From Archilochus colubris (Eukaryota; Chordata; Aves; Apodiformes; Trochilidae), in assembly GCA_023079485.1 (NCBI GenBank), contig CM041092.1:10863127-10927126 (forward strand): DNA of 64,000 nucleotides, in the 5' to 3' direction. Position numbers and translations under genes: made by a program. This document shows positions 1 through 11,450 of the stretch, piece after piece. The notes under the pieces were generated by a model. It had not been told where the DNA came from and did no database searches. It saw nothing but the letters and a program-made list of their open reading frames with translations. Position 1 is the first letter of the stretch, and the number at the start of each line of letters is the position of its first letter.

Positions 1-1933
1 AAAAGACCTGAAAGTTGTGTTCTGCATGGTGGACTTAGGGAGGGTTGTGATTTCCTGGGCTGAGTTAAACAAATCTTGAATCTTAATGGTCAGGATACCT
101 CCTTTTTCCTCTGATATTCTCTGCCCCAGCCAGATGTAATGGGAATCTTGCCTCTGTTCAAAACATATCAGAAATCCTTGTTGCCTAGTCTAGTTTTTAT
201 TTAGCACAACAAGAAATGAGTTGGAATATAATTGCATTCTGCCTGTCACTAAAAATACCTATTTCCTTCTGGCTGCTTGCAAAGTGCCTTCAGCTCCCCT
301 TGAGATTTTTCTCTATGAAGAGACAGCTGGTCTAGAACAATAGTGACTGATTTGCACTGATCAATCTTCACATTACTGAAAGGCATCTGTGTTGTACTAG
401 CCACCCTGCAGTGCACATTTTTCACAGAGATGCTGGTGGAAGATGTCTGTGGTGTCTCCTCTCTCTCCTCCCAGTCTGACTCCTCTGGGGAGGAAAAAAA
501 CCTTGAGAAGAAGTATTGTAAAAAGAATTAGTATTGAGAGGTGCATTTTCCTCTTCTTCACCCATGTAGTAATTGATTAGAGGCTCTGGTTTTCCAGTGT
601 TTTGCTCTTGTGTACCATGGCAGCTGTACCTGCCAAAGAGATGGTCAAACTCAGGAACTGAAGTGTTTTTTGCTCCCAGCCTGGCTTTATCCCAACTCAG
701 CTGAAGTTAATTTAGTCCATTTATCTGGACAAAAACGGTCTGAGAGGCCCATGTATGCACCTGTGATGACAGATGAGAGGGATGGGTATTTTTTAGTGAA
801 TATATACAGTTCTAAGGAACTAGGAGCAAACACAGATGCAACTGAAGATTGCTAAAGACAACAAGCAGGCAGTGCAGCTCTGTGTTCCTGTTGCTGGTCC
901 TTATTTTTCTGGGCCATTTTACTCATGCAGGTAGCTAGGATGAGCCCTGCCAGCTGTCAGCTTTCACTGGCAGCAGTCAAATGGTGTTGCTTACTGGCAA
1001 AGGGAGAGACAATTGCAAAAGGTTCCTGCAGCTGCAGAATGGGATCTCCATTGCCCAGTGCTCCAAAGTGACAACAGGTTTGAAATGGTTTGTTTCACTG
1101 ACTGTTACCTCCTCTTACCTTGGTAAAAAGCTCCAAACTTTGTTGATATTTTTAATGTCTCTGACAATCTGGTTGAAGGTTTTCTCTTTGATCTCTAAAT
1201 AAACTGCAATAGATAACTTTATTAAAAAGGATACTGCCCCAGTTCCCTCCATTTTGCTTTGGTACAAGTGGAGTGTGCGGTGAGAGCGTGATCCAACAAG
1301 CATTACTTTGGAAGCCTCACCCACTGCATGGGATTCAAGTGGTGCCTGCTCCCTTGCACTTGATGTGAGGGCAATTAGTGCACGTGCATGGCAATTAGTG
1401 CTGCAAATGAAGTCAACACGGGTGTATTCTGCCTCTTTAATGGCTCGCTTTCCTCTTCTGCCAAAAGAACAACCAAGCAGTCTCAAAGGAACCTGCTGCC
1501 TTCTGATATTTAATTTGCTTCAGGCTTACCTTGGCATTCTGCCTCTTTCTTCTGCTGCCCAGCCTGGCCCACCTGCCTGTTCATGCTACCAGTGCTGCAG
1601 AATAAACGATACCTATTTCTAGCAAACCAGGCTATGACTTGCCCAACGTGCTGCAGTTGGGCCTCAGAGACCTCCAGCACCATCTCTCCGTGATGTGCCC
1701 TGTTACTCAGCTTCTCTTTTCAGCAGAACATTGTGCTGGTTTCTGATGACCTGCACTGCAAGTGGCACCACCTGGCAAGGGAATGTGCTGGTGGGAAATT
1801 GCAGAGCAATTCTGCTGTTATTATCCTTTTTGATGTAGGTATCACGGTGACAGGGGCCTTAAAATATGACTGATATCCAGTGTTTGTCACCAGTGGTAGC
1901 TCTCAGGACAGTGTATATGATGGTGTGTCTATA

Positions 1934-1953
1934 AACTCCATATATATGGAGTT
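1934..1953. repeat. 20-bp perfect palindrome
   Basis: AACTCCATATATATGGAGTT equals its own reverse complement over 20 bases, and the symmetry stops at both ends. The centre is CCATATATATGG, an AT-rich core flanked by CC and GG that loosely resembles an SRF CArG box but is two bases too long. One perfect palindrome of this length in AT-rich DNA is notable but may be chance. No function is claimed. Confidence 0.8.
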
Positions 1954-3040
1954 ACATTATGTGATTCTTAAGCAGAATATTAACTGTTCCAAAAGATTTT
2001 AAAGTGACACTGGGTAGGAAATGTTCTGGCAAAACAAACTTGCAGTTTGTTGGCATAATTGGAATACTTGGCATTTATAGGAGAAGTAAGGGGTTAAAAT
2101 ACAAGAAGAGACCTTGTGAGTCTTTGACAGTAAGAGGAAGGCATGGTGGGACATGTCAATTAGTGACATGAAGTTTTGGTGAAGGTCTCCTTGTATGGCA
2201 TCTAGATTTGTTTTTTTGAGTGCCTGACAAGTAACACCTTTACAGAGTCTCCCACTATGTCTCTTAGTAGGAAACGTAGGAAACCGGTAGTTTATGAAAT
2301 ACATTTTTCGGGTGGAAGCTTTTTTTTTTTCATGAGGAAGGGTTGCTGTGGACAGAATAACCAGTTTGACTGAGTGGATGCTGTAGGCAAGAAGTTCAAC
2401 ATTAGTCCCTACAAAAGAAAAATTGCCTTACAGAATCCCTCCACTGAAGATGATACAGTGGGTTAATGGTGTTACTTTGGCAGCCTTTTTCTTATAGACC
2501 AGTGATTATTGAGACAGTTCAAATGTGAGCCAGTTTTCTTGCTTTTTAAGTAGGGCTTGCACTGATCACCAAGCAAGCCAATGCCTTCTAGATAATGTGG
2601 GTCAAGTGCTGTTTTGCTGAAGAAATGAGGAGGTTTTTACTTAGCTGGTATTAATAGTCAAGTACTCCTAACCAAGGTCCTACATTGTTATACTGCTAAA
2701 TGCTCCTATAACAGAAGTGTGCACTGAGCCATGATTTTGTGTCATCAAGACCACTGGCTTGTGGGATTTACACAAGTGGATGGAGGTCACAAAGGGTGTA
2801 CAAGCCCCATCATTGCTGTTGCCTTCATAGCATGGTCCAAAGTTCATGAAAAGCAGCTACCACAGAAGTGTTTGGTGACTTCTGGGAGGGGTGAGGACAG
2901 ACAGACAGAAACTATGTGTGGATGGGACCATATGTCCCTGCTCATGAAGAAATGAACATATGGAAGCAACTGTGGTGGAGGAGGTCTTGGGGGGTAGAAT
3001 ATTAACTGTGGTGAAAACAATCCTGGAGGAGCACACATAT

Positions 3041-3203
3041 CCGTGCTGGCGCTTCGCACGTGTGTCGTCATGGAATTTCCAAAGAGGGCTCTAAACAAAC
3101 CAGCTTTATGGAGGAACAAAACAGCGTTGTCAGCGGTAGCCAAGGAAGCTGTGCGGGCACCTCTGCCTGCAGCCGGGCTCTGAACTGGTTCTGGCGTGCA
3201 GCG
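3041..3203. other. Local CpG cluster in CpG-poor DNA
   Basis: Eleven CpG dinucleotides fall within 163 bases (at 3042, 3050, 3055, 3059, 3066, 3125, 3134, 3154, 3174, 3195 and 3202), whereas the surrounding kilobases have very few. It is too short for a classical CpG island. It could be a small regulatory element, an exon, or part of a relatively young inserted sequence that has not yet lost its CpGs. No TATA box, initiator or recognisable coding frame accompanies it. Confidence 0.4.
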
Positions 3204-6200
3204 TTTCTGTGGCTGTGGCACTCACAGCTGTGTGTTAGCATCTGCCTTGAAGGGCTTTATGAAACTCTGGTATAGACAACATTGGCTGGACTTTGTTTGA
3301 ACTTAGCTACTTTTTCAAAAATATTGGAGTTTTTTCAGCCCAGAATAACTTTCCTAAGGGAAAACCACGTGGAATAGTGAGATTACTTTCTGTGTTAATG
3401 CATGTTCACTTGGTTTGAGTCTAGGAGACTGTACTCCTCTGCAGTGATCCTGTGTCTGATCCGATGTTTTGTTCATTCGGTCAGCTGCTTGAGCCAGCAG
3501 AATTCTTCGCCATGCCAGGGTGTTTATGAGGAGCATGGAAAGGACAGCAATCTAATCCTCCTGGATGAGTGTGTACAGACGGTGTCTATCTTGATCATGG
3601 TGGGAACGTGGTGGTGAATGAAAGTGGGTTTTGGTACGTTGTGGAGCATTCGATACTTGTCACAGTGAACCCAGGGGACAGCTCATTTGACCCATCTGCC
3701 TTGCAGCATGAGACAAATGCATGTTGCTTCCTGAGGTCCTTGGCTTCCCAGCTTCAATAACAAGGGAGGGGAGGAGAGGTCTGAGGAAGGGGTAAAACCT
3801 TCTTGTATTGTCTTGTAAAACCTGTAAAACAAATTTTCCTAAGCCACTTTTTCCTGAAGTGCCTGGGCACTCAACATTGGATGCCTCTGGCATCCAAAAG
3901 CTCCCAAGAGGATCTTCTCAATTTAGGCATTTAAAATCTTCTTGAAGAGCATTTTTCATAGAGTAAATGGTGTGACTGCCTCCTCTTGCCTCTAGTCACG
4001 TCTACAGAATAAATTATAAGCTTGTGGGCTACTGTATTTCCTACCATTTCATTGAGCTTGTAGCTGCACTTGAATAGGCATGAGCTGCCTGACCAATGCT
4101 GCATACCACAGTATGCTGATTACTTATGTGATCAGGAGGAAATTGGTGGGGTAGAGCAGAAAGAAATCTCACAGTGCCTTTGACTGAACTCTGAACAGCA
4201 GATTTCTGATAGAAATGAAAGAAAATACAGTAGACTCAGAAGCTAGGTGGCTGAGTTTTGATAAAGCACAGAAACATTTTCAATGGGAATGCAGCTTAGA
4301 ATTTGAATGCTGGGAGAACAAAAGGGGACAGGTTACTATTGAAAGTGGTTTGTGTGTTGGCCTGAAGAGGAAGGGCATGGCCTGTGCTGTGAAGGTGAAG
4401 AGCAAGCACTTACAGATGCTAATGGCTGGGCTACAGCTTTCTTATTCAATTCTGTGCTTGTGGTCCTGCCTACCTCTTTTCTTCTATTCTCCTTACCCTT
4501 CTGTGCCATCCATGGCAAGGGATGTCAGTGGGAGCTTGCTGTTGAGAAGTGGTGGGATATTATATGAGATGGTTGAATTAGGTCTGTGGGACCCTGGGAA
4601 GGGTCAAACTGAAAATAGGCTGTGAAGGAAAGCATGTGTTTGTGGATACAGCAAGCACCATGTGTGAGACAGAGGTTTGTGGGCCTGGATGGAAGTGGTG
4701 GTGGGAGAAGATTGGAAGAGAAACCAGAATGGTGCATGGAGCTGAGGAGAGGCAGCTGTGAGACATCTCTTGGGGTTGTTATTTTTCAGACCAAACTTGT
4801 TTCTGTTCTTTTGAAAGCAAGGATTGCTTTGGCTCTGTACCAGTATTATAATAAAGACCAGACCAATCAATTCTTTAATTTTCTTCTCTTTCTCAAAGAA
4901 AAGAAAACATTACAAAGAAGTTGCAATTAAAATGAATTGTGAAGTGTTATCTGGTGCTTGCTGAGCAAAATCTCATTAACTGATAAGTATGCTGTGTAGG
5001 ATGCATTGAAGCACAGAGACTTGGCTGTGACTAATGGATGGGGCACCAAAATGGGCCAAGTATGGCCAAGCCATGCTGCTGACTTGGAAGGGGACAGAGA
5101 GGATATGGCAAAAGGCTGAATGGGTAATGCTCAAAGCTGTTGAAAGAGCCTTCAAAGCAGAGGATGGAAGGAGGAGAAAACAATGGTCTGGATGGCAGGA
5201 GCAAAGAAAAACTGGTACAGTGAAGATGAGACCCAGAATGTCATGCTGTGGATCTTATGTTGGGAATAGCACTTACTGGAGTTTCCTGGCATACACGTGC
5301 TTGTCCTCTGTTGCACGTGTGACTTCTCCATAACAAACGTCTCTCAGCTGGGACTGACAATGGAAAAATTGTAGGAAACTTTTACCAAACAACTTGGTGG
5401 TAGAGCTACCTCCTGTTTTGTTCTTGAGCTTTTCTGTTTTAAAGGAACCATCTGCTGTGTAACTGTAAACACAGCAGACCGCTAGCAAGCTTTACCCTCT
5501 GAGGGGCTGTATCCATCTAACACAAACTGCTGGCAGGCTCCTCTGCCCTGTTTTTGTTTTGCTGCCACCACCTCTTCTTCCAACCTCTGAGCCCATGGAG
5601 CTGGGCAGAGTTAACTTTGCAAATCACAAGCTTCCCACAGCATGGTGCCCCCCTGCACATGCAAAATTGCTAGAAGTAGACAGACCCATGGGTATGCAAA
5701 GCTGCTGTGTCACTTCAGCCTCAGCCACACTGATGTTTGTGTGGCTCAGAGTGAGTCAGGCTCAACAGCTGAGCAGGTCCATTTCAGTTTCTCATTGCAG
5801 AATGTTTTACAGTGTCTGCTCTTGTCAGGAAATCTTCAGCAGGCACAGCAGAGTGCTCTGCAAAGTCCCTTTTTGCTCTGTATGTCTTGCCCAGCAGCAA
5901 AGGTCAGCAGTTGTCCATGCTCATATGGGTGAAATTGTGTATGAGTTTAGAATGACTGACACTGGCCAGGATGCAGCTCTTGAGGTGGTTGTTTCTAGTT
6001 TAATGCATCTAATGAACAGGCTTTGACCTGAAGCATATGAGAATAAAAGAGGAGAAAGCAGTTAAAACTTTCACTGTTAACAGAGAGGCCAAGACATAGG
6101 GCTTGAGAGGGCTCAAGTCACGATACATGTATTTAATTTAACCTCTGCTCTCTGGAAACTCAATTTAATTTTATCAATCTCATCTTCATTAAACTCATGA

Positions 6201-7419
6201 GGAAATTACTGCATGTTTATAGAGACCATGCCACAAGTGATATGAGGAGCAACTAGTTAATGTTTAGCAAAGTTCTCCTGAAGAGGAGTGACATACAAGT
6301 GCTGTTCTGACCATATCACGACTACTCTTGAAAGAAAAATGCTATTTTTAAGAATGCTTTTGTCCCCTTAATCATTTCCCTTGCACTGGTCTTAAAATAT
6401 AGCTATAAATTTATCCATTGCCCTGGTAATGACATCCAGAATTACGAAAGCAGAGGTATATCCCTATAACCTGAAGAGAGATGTATGTCAGGTGAATGAA
6501 GCTAGAAAAAATCTAAGCTAAAAAAAGCATGCAGAGCAAAGTGACAGAGATGGCAGAATGCCCCAAAGGAAACCTTGAACAAGGGTCATTCATTAGCAAT
6601 CAAACAGTCTTTTTTATTTTCCTGCCCTGCTATATTCACATCTTGAAATACATGCATATCTCATGGAAATGGCCTTCTTTGCTAACATGATACTTTACAT
6701 GGGAGAAAGGAAGAGTTTGTGCTCCATGCTTTATAGGCTGTAAGGCTTAGCCTACAAATAAAACTTTCTTCAATGGAATACTTGCATGTAGTCTTTAAGG
6801 TGTTGCTAAAATCATGTTCTGACAGCATCATGGTGGTTTGGGCTGTGATTTTGGCTTGCTTAAAGAGATAACCAAATGTCAGCTCTGGACTAGTGCTAAG
6901 AAGTGAGACCTCAAATTTGTCAGATAATCCACAAACATTCTGGCTTTTTTCAGAGTGTCCTGAAGCATCATTTTACCTGTGACTCATTTTGCATCCAGAG
7001 ATCACAATGAAACCCAGGTAAAAACCCCAAGGTATCCCCTCCCAAGGGGATGTGCAGAATCACGTGAGCCACATGAACTACCAAGACCCACGCTGTACTC
7101 CTGTGGAAGAGTGGCTGCCCTGTAACAGCAAAACCAAATCTATTTCTGTGTGGCACTTCCAGTGCTGTGTCATGCTTGCAAGGCTCGTGCTGTTACTGTG
7201 TGAATACACTGAGGTTTCCTGCATCAGTGTTGTGCTAGCAGCAGCCACCAGCTCCTGATTCAGTTAAACCTAGGCATGATGTGGGCAGACTGATAGCTGT
7301 GATTTACAGGACTCTGTTGAATAGAAAGCCTGTTGTCTATCAACACATTGTCCAGGCAGCACAATAGGGCAAGGTAAGCACTGGAAAAGCAAGGTCAAAG
7401 AGCTGACAATACTATATTG

Positions 7420-7480
7420 TACTGTGTGACCCTGAGCGGGTGGTTTACATGCCTTGCTTCTGCTATTCTGAGTGAAACCA
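7420..7480 (+). repeat. Possible MIR-type SINE core fragment
   Basis: CTGTGTGACCCTGAGCGGG at 7422-7440, followed by TGGTTTAC, resembles the conserved MIR core, in which CTGTGTGACCTTGGGCAAG is followed by a CACTTAAC-like segment. The match is short and the flanks do not clearly continue the MIR consensus, so chance similarity is possible. Confidence 0.3.
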
Positions 7481-8608
7481 GAATAGTGCTTGCTTTTAAA
7501 AAAAAATCACTTTATGGTTTGTGGGTGGAAAGCATTCATGTGAGTGTGAAGTATTTCTGTTGTAGAAAGAATTAGTCTCACTTGCCATAGTTTCCCATAC
7601 CCAGACCTGGTTTTCAGGTAGATCAGATGCAATGGTTCCTTTTGAAGATGGAAATCTCTTTGTAGGTGTTCTGTATTTAATTAATCGCGATCCATCTGGA
7701 AATGCATTTTGGAACAATCCATATTGTTTGTGGCTTTGGCTGGCTTTGCATTCTCCAAATAGCATAGTGTGGTTTGGGCTTTAAAATGGGATATATAGTC
7801 TCTTTGGCTTTGTTCCAGCACAGGTTAGGGAAGATGGAAAGGAATTCTCTTTAGATCTGTAATGCATAAGCAAAACACTAGGGATCTAGTAGCAGAAGCT
7901 GGACCGAGTGCATAGTTGCAGGCATCCTGTGCAGTATAATTTAGTGGTCTCAGGCAGCCAGAGCAAAAATGCAGAGTGCCTTTCTTGTAGAGGATCCCAG
8001 CAGATAAAACAAATTTGTAGTGAAGAATCAGGTACTGATTCAGGTTGCTCCTTAAAGCGATCTCTCCTGCTTGTTATTGGTGCAGTGGATTGCCAGCTTT
8101 CATGGCATCATTTTTGAGCTCTTTCTAGTCCATGACCTTTCTCTGAATTCATAGGCTGTTGCCCATCTTCCAGTCTGTATGGAAATGGCATGTGTACCTG
8201 CCAGGTAAGCCAGCACCATCTCTTTCTAGGCAACATGGTGCTTAGAAGAATTGCAAGAATTTAAGCCTGCTAAGCCACAAACTCTCTTAGAAGTTTTTTT
8301 TTGCTCTTCAGTGGGACAGGACCAGATATTATAATTAACCTCTCCCCCTACCTCCCAACTAGCTTTCCGTTGAGTGTCTGCATTTTTAGATTCCATCTGT
8401 CTGCGGTCCAGCCCCAAGACAGTTAAATTTAATAAATAAATAATGATAAAAATAGTCTCTGAGGACTTGGCAGGGAGCAGGCCAGGGAATCTGGGCAAGT
8501 TGCCAGCAGCTCTTCCACTTGAAATCTAAAGTTAACTCAGGCTATGGTGTTCACATCAGACTGTTTGGAATATTTATTTGAAAAATGCCTTTCCCTTCCC
8601 CGCCTCAG

Positions 8609-8774
8609 ATGGTGCCCTGTGCCAGGTACCCTCCAGCATGGGCTCAAGGGCTTTGGTGTGAACGTGGGGACCCTCACCCCAGCAGTCAGGGGGAGCACCC
8701 AGTTGGAGGTAAAAGGCTGCGGTGTCAGTGCTCCCCTGAACAAAGGCTGGGGCATCAACTCAGTCAAGACTTCT
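8609..8774 (+). other. Weak candidate exon (unidentified)
   Basis: A pyrimidine tract ending in CCTTCCCCGCCTCAG is followed by a GC-richer 166-base block that ends at a consensus-like donor, TTCT|GTAAGT (GT at 8775). The block is open in more than one forward frame, and the frame running from about 8,544 to 8,882 crosses it without a stop. No translation matches a protein family I know, and an antisense frame is also open, so the openness may just reflect base composition. It could be an untranslated or lncRNA exon, or chance splice-like signals. Confidence 0.15.
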
Positions 8775-9649
8775 GTAAGTGCCAAAACCACAGAAAAGCT
8801 TCAGCTGGAGCAAGTGGGTCAGCCACAAGACACAAGGGTGGAGGAAACCAGCCCGTGTGAGTTCTGGCATTTGCAGTGCTAACCACTTGGTCTATTCAGT
8901 CTGCTTTGATTTTTTTTGGCTGATGCTACATGGGCTCCATTTTAATCTCCAGGGTGACTTTATCATTGTGCGATGTCTCTAAGTTATATTTCACTGTCAC
9001 ACTTCATGCCTTTATATTCCAATTTGCTATCTTACCATATATTCACAGCATATGGTTCTAGGAGCTGAAAGAAATCCATCTGAATCCTAGGCAGGAGGTT
9101 ACCACCATCAAGAAATTATGTATCCAAGAAAATGCATGCCCTCTGGTGAGAAACAGCCTTCCAGCAGGTGGGAAGGTTTAGGGTAAAAGTTGAGAATTCC
9201 CCTTTAAGGAAAAGCAATGGGGCCTGGAAGAATGAAGCTGTTTGGACTTATCTATACACAACGATCTGCACAGTTCCTGCAGCATCGTGTCTGCAACAGA
9301 GAAGTCGAAAGTACAAATGCAAACCTATGCCTTCTCACCTAATGCTGCCAGGAACACTACCCAAACCAGCCCTGCTTCATTCAAGTCAGTTGATAGCTAT
9401 TTTAAACCCTCCAAAAGGTTCAGACTTGTTTTTCTGCAAGCATGTTCCTGAAAGAGAGCTCACAGTAGAAATTGGTCATAATTGGGTTAAACTCTAGCTC
9501 CCATGGGCTTTAAAAATCCTCAGAGTGGGATAATCAAACATCCCCAGATAGAAACACACCTGCTGCACTGGTACAAGCATGGAAATTCCAGCAGAGGCTG
9601 CTTTGGGACATGATACCTTTGTTTTGCAGGTGAGGCTGGGCAAGATCTA

Positions 9650-9686
9650 TTCCTCCTCCTTCCCTCCCTCCCGTCCCCCCCCCTTC
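9650..9686. repeat. C-rich pyrimidine tract
   Basis: A pyrimidine run of 37 bases is interrupted by a single G at 9673. It contains three CCC runs in TCCCTCCCTCCCG and then nine consecutive C. The complementary strand therefore carries four or more G-runs of three or longer with one- or two-base loops, which fits the usual G-quadruplex pattern. It is followed by TTCAG, so it also mimics a 3' splice site, but no exon is evident downstream. Confidence 0.8.
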
Positions 9687-10571
9687 AGCTTTATCATTTG
9701 TGTTAATAACATGTGGCCCTGAGAACTGGCAAGGTAGCAAAGATAAATGCACCTTTCAGATTTTTGTATCGTGCAAGCCAGTCCCTGGGGATTTGTCTGT
9801 CAGTGGTCTGGGAATGAGAAATAATTCAATAATTCATTCATGATAGGAGGAAAGTTGGCCAACAGGCTGATGAAGTGGAGCTACTTAAAATATGTCTAAC
9901 CCCAACTCCAGGGACAGTCTCAGTTGATGAGGGGGAAACTAGAGAGAGGAAATCCTTTTGAATGTTTGAGATGTCTTTTCCATTGTTTCTGAAGGAGGCA
10001 GAGTGGTGAATCAGGGAGCTGCTGCAACACCAACCTACCTGTCCAGGGCTCTGGCTGCAGGAATGCATGATTGTCTTTCATGGCTATGATGGACCAAAGA
10101 ACCTCTAGAGAAGGGCAACTGAATTATGGTTCTCTTTATCTGTAGCTTTTCCCCCATAACCAGGAATTTAGAAGCCCACCATAACCACTTTCATTGATCT
10201 TCCCACTGTTTCTATTGAAGCCTGCCAATCTATGGAGGGGCATTAGTGAACTCTGGATGACTTTGGTGCTTGATCTTTCCAAGGCAAATTACTTGAACTA
10301 AAACAGCCTTAAAGAATTGGCAGTCTAAGACGTGTGTTGGTAGAGGCTAGAAACCAAAAGGCCCCTGGGATGTCTGTGCTGCTGGCTACCAAATTTAGGG
10401 GGGGAATTTGCTATGGCAGGAGCAAACCAGCACTGTTCCTACAAAGAGCAGATGCAGAGAGAAAATGAGTAGCCTTAGTTTATATCCTTAGAGTTTGTAT
10501 TCATGCCTCTTTACAGGGGATGACAAAAAACAAGTGTCGATTTTGAGCACCATGTAAATGCTTTTCTAGAG

Positions 10572-10625
10572 GGGAGTGCCCTCAGTTTCTATTACAAAGT
10601 TGAAGTGGCAGGAGAGGGCACTCCC
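10572..10625 (+). repeat. Hairpin: perfect 12-bp inverted repeat with 30-nt loop
   Basis: GGGAGTGCCCTC at 10572-10583 is the exact reverse complement of GAGGGCACTCCC at 10614-10625. The 30-base loop shows no further obvious pairing. Five T follow the right arm. The GC-rich stem would be stable if transcribed, but the short stem and unpaired loop do not fit a typical microRNA precursor. No family is recognised. Confidence 0.75.
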
Positions 10626-11431
10626 TTTTTCCTTGGCACCAGATGCACACACTGCATCACCGAGAAAGTGAGATCTTCAGGACTCCAGGATGGGGCAAGT
10701 CCATTACCATCGGAATAGCCTCTTTCTTTATGTGCTGCAGCAGCTCACCTGCTATTAACCTGTACATAGAACAACCCTGCATTAAAACAGTTAGCTCATT
10801 TCAGTTAGTTAATAGTTAAATACTTGAGTCCTGCTGCAGTGACTGTTTAACTTAATAGCTGATTGACTTCAGAGAGTCTTGTATAATGCTGATAATAGGT
10901 ATTTACAGCTTCTATTCCCTGCATAGCTGGAATGAAATCCTTTGTGTAGGTGTGGGAAGAAGGGATGGATGTATTTTTATACCCAAATATAAGGTAGTTA
11001 TAGAAGTAGGAATCATAGTAGTTTTGCTGATTCAGTGAAGTCTATCTAGTCTACAAGGGCTTTAAATAAAAATACCCATGTGTCAGGAAGTGATGGAGAG
11101 GAGCTCCTGCCAGGTCAGCATGCAGGGTGGTAACTGAGATCAGCAGCCTGTCAAACAGAAGACAAAGCAGGAAAACTAATTACATCTTGGCAAAAAAAGT
11201 GTAATTAGGAAAGAAAGGCCATTGCTTAGCTGGCTGAGCACCCCTCCCCCTGCTGTGTATCCCAGCCCTCTTGGATGGCATTCCTTGGAGATTCCTGCAG
11301 AGCAGCCTCCACTTGAGTTATCTCTACCTGGACACGTGTCAGTAGACAGAAAGGGAATGGCTTGTTCTGACTGCAGTTCCCTGGGCCTCAGGGAGACACA
11401 GCCTCCAGCTCACAGTGGTTATGAAGGGCCA

Positions 11432-11450
11432 GGTAATCCCAGGGATTACC
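11432..11450. promoter_or_regulatory. 19-bp palindrome with paired TAATCC sites
   Basis: GGTAATCCCAGGGATTACC is symmetrical around a single central A: nine-base arms match perfectly. Each arm contains TAATCC, the core recognised by K50-type homeodomains (the Otx, Pitx and Goosecoid class). The inverted arrangement would place two sites on opposite strands. Whether it is bound is unknown; the site class is established knowledge and the regulatory role is inference. Confidence 0.3.

Larger units (their letters stand above)
1..7419. other. Gene-free AT-rich DNA, no recognised element
   Basis: I see no protein family, splice-bounded exon or repeat family that I can name in this stretch, apart from the CpG cluster and the short palindrome listed separately. 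Open frames exist, such as about 155 codons at 5,559-6,026, but that one opens with TTG rather than ATG and its translation has no recognisable domain. Both strands are open in places, as expected by chance in locally GC-richer DNA. Intergenic or intronic sequence is the simplest reading. Confidence 0.7.

Noticed and set aside
5559..6026. 155-codon open frame
   Set aside because: TTG start, no recognisable domain, and a shorter forward frame is open in the same interval.
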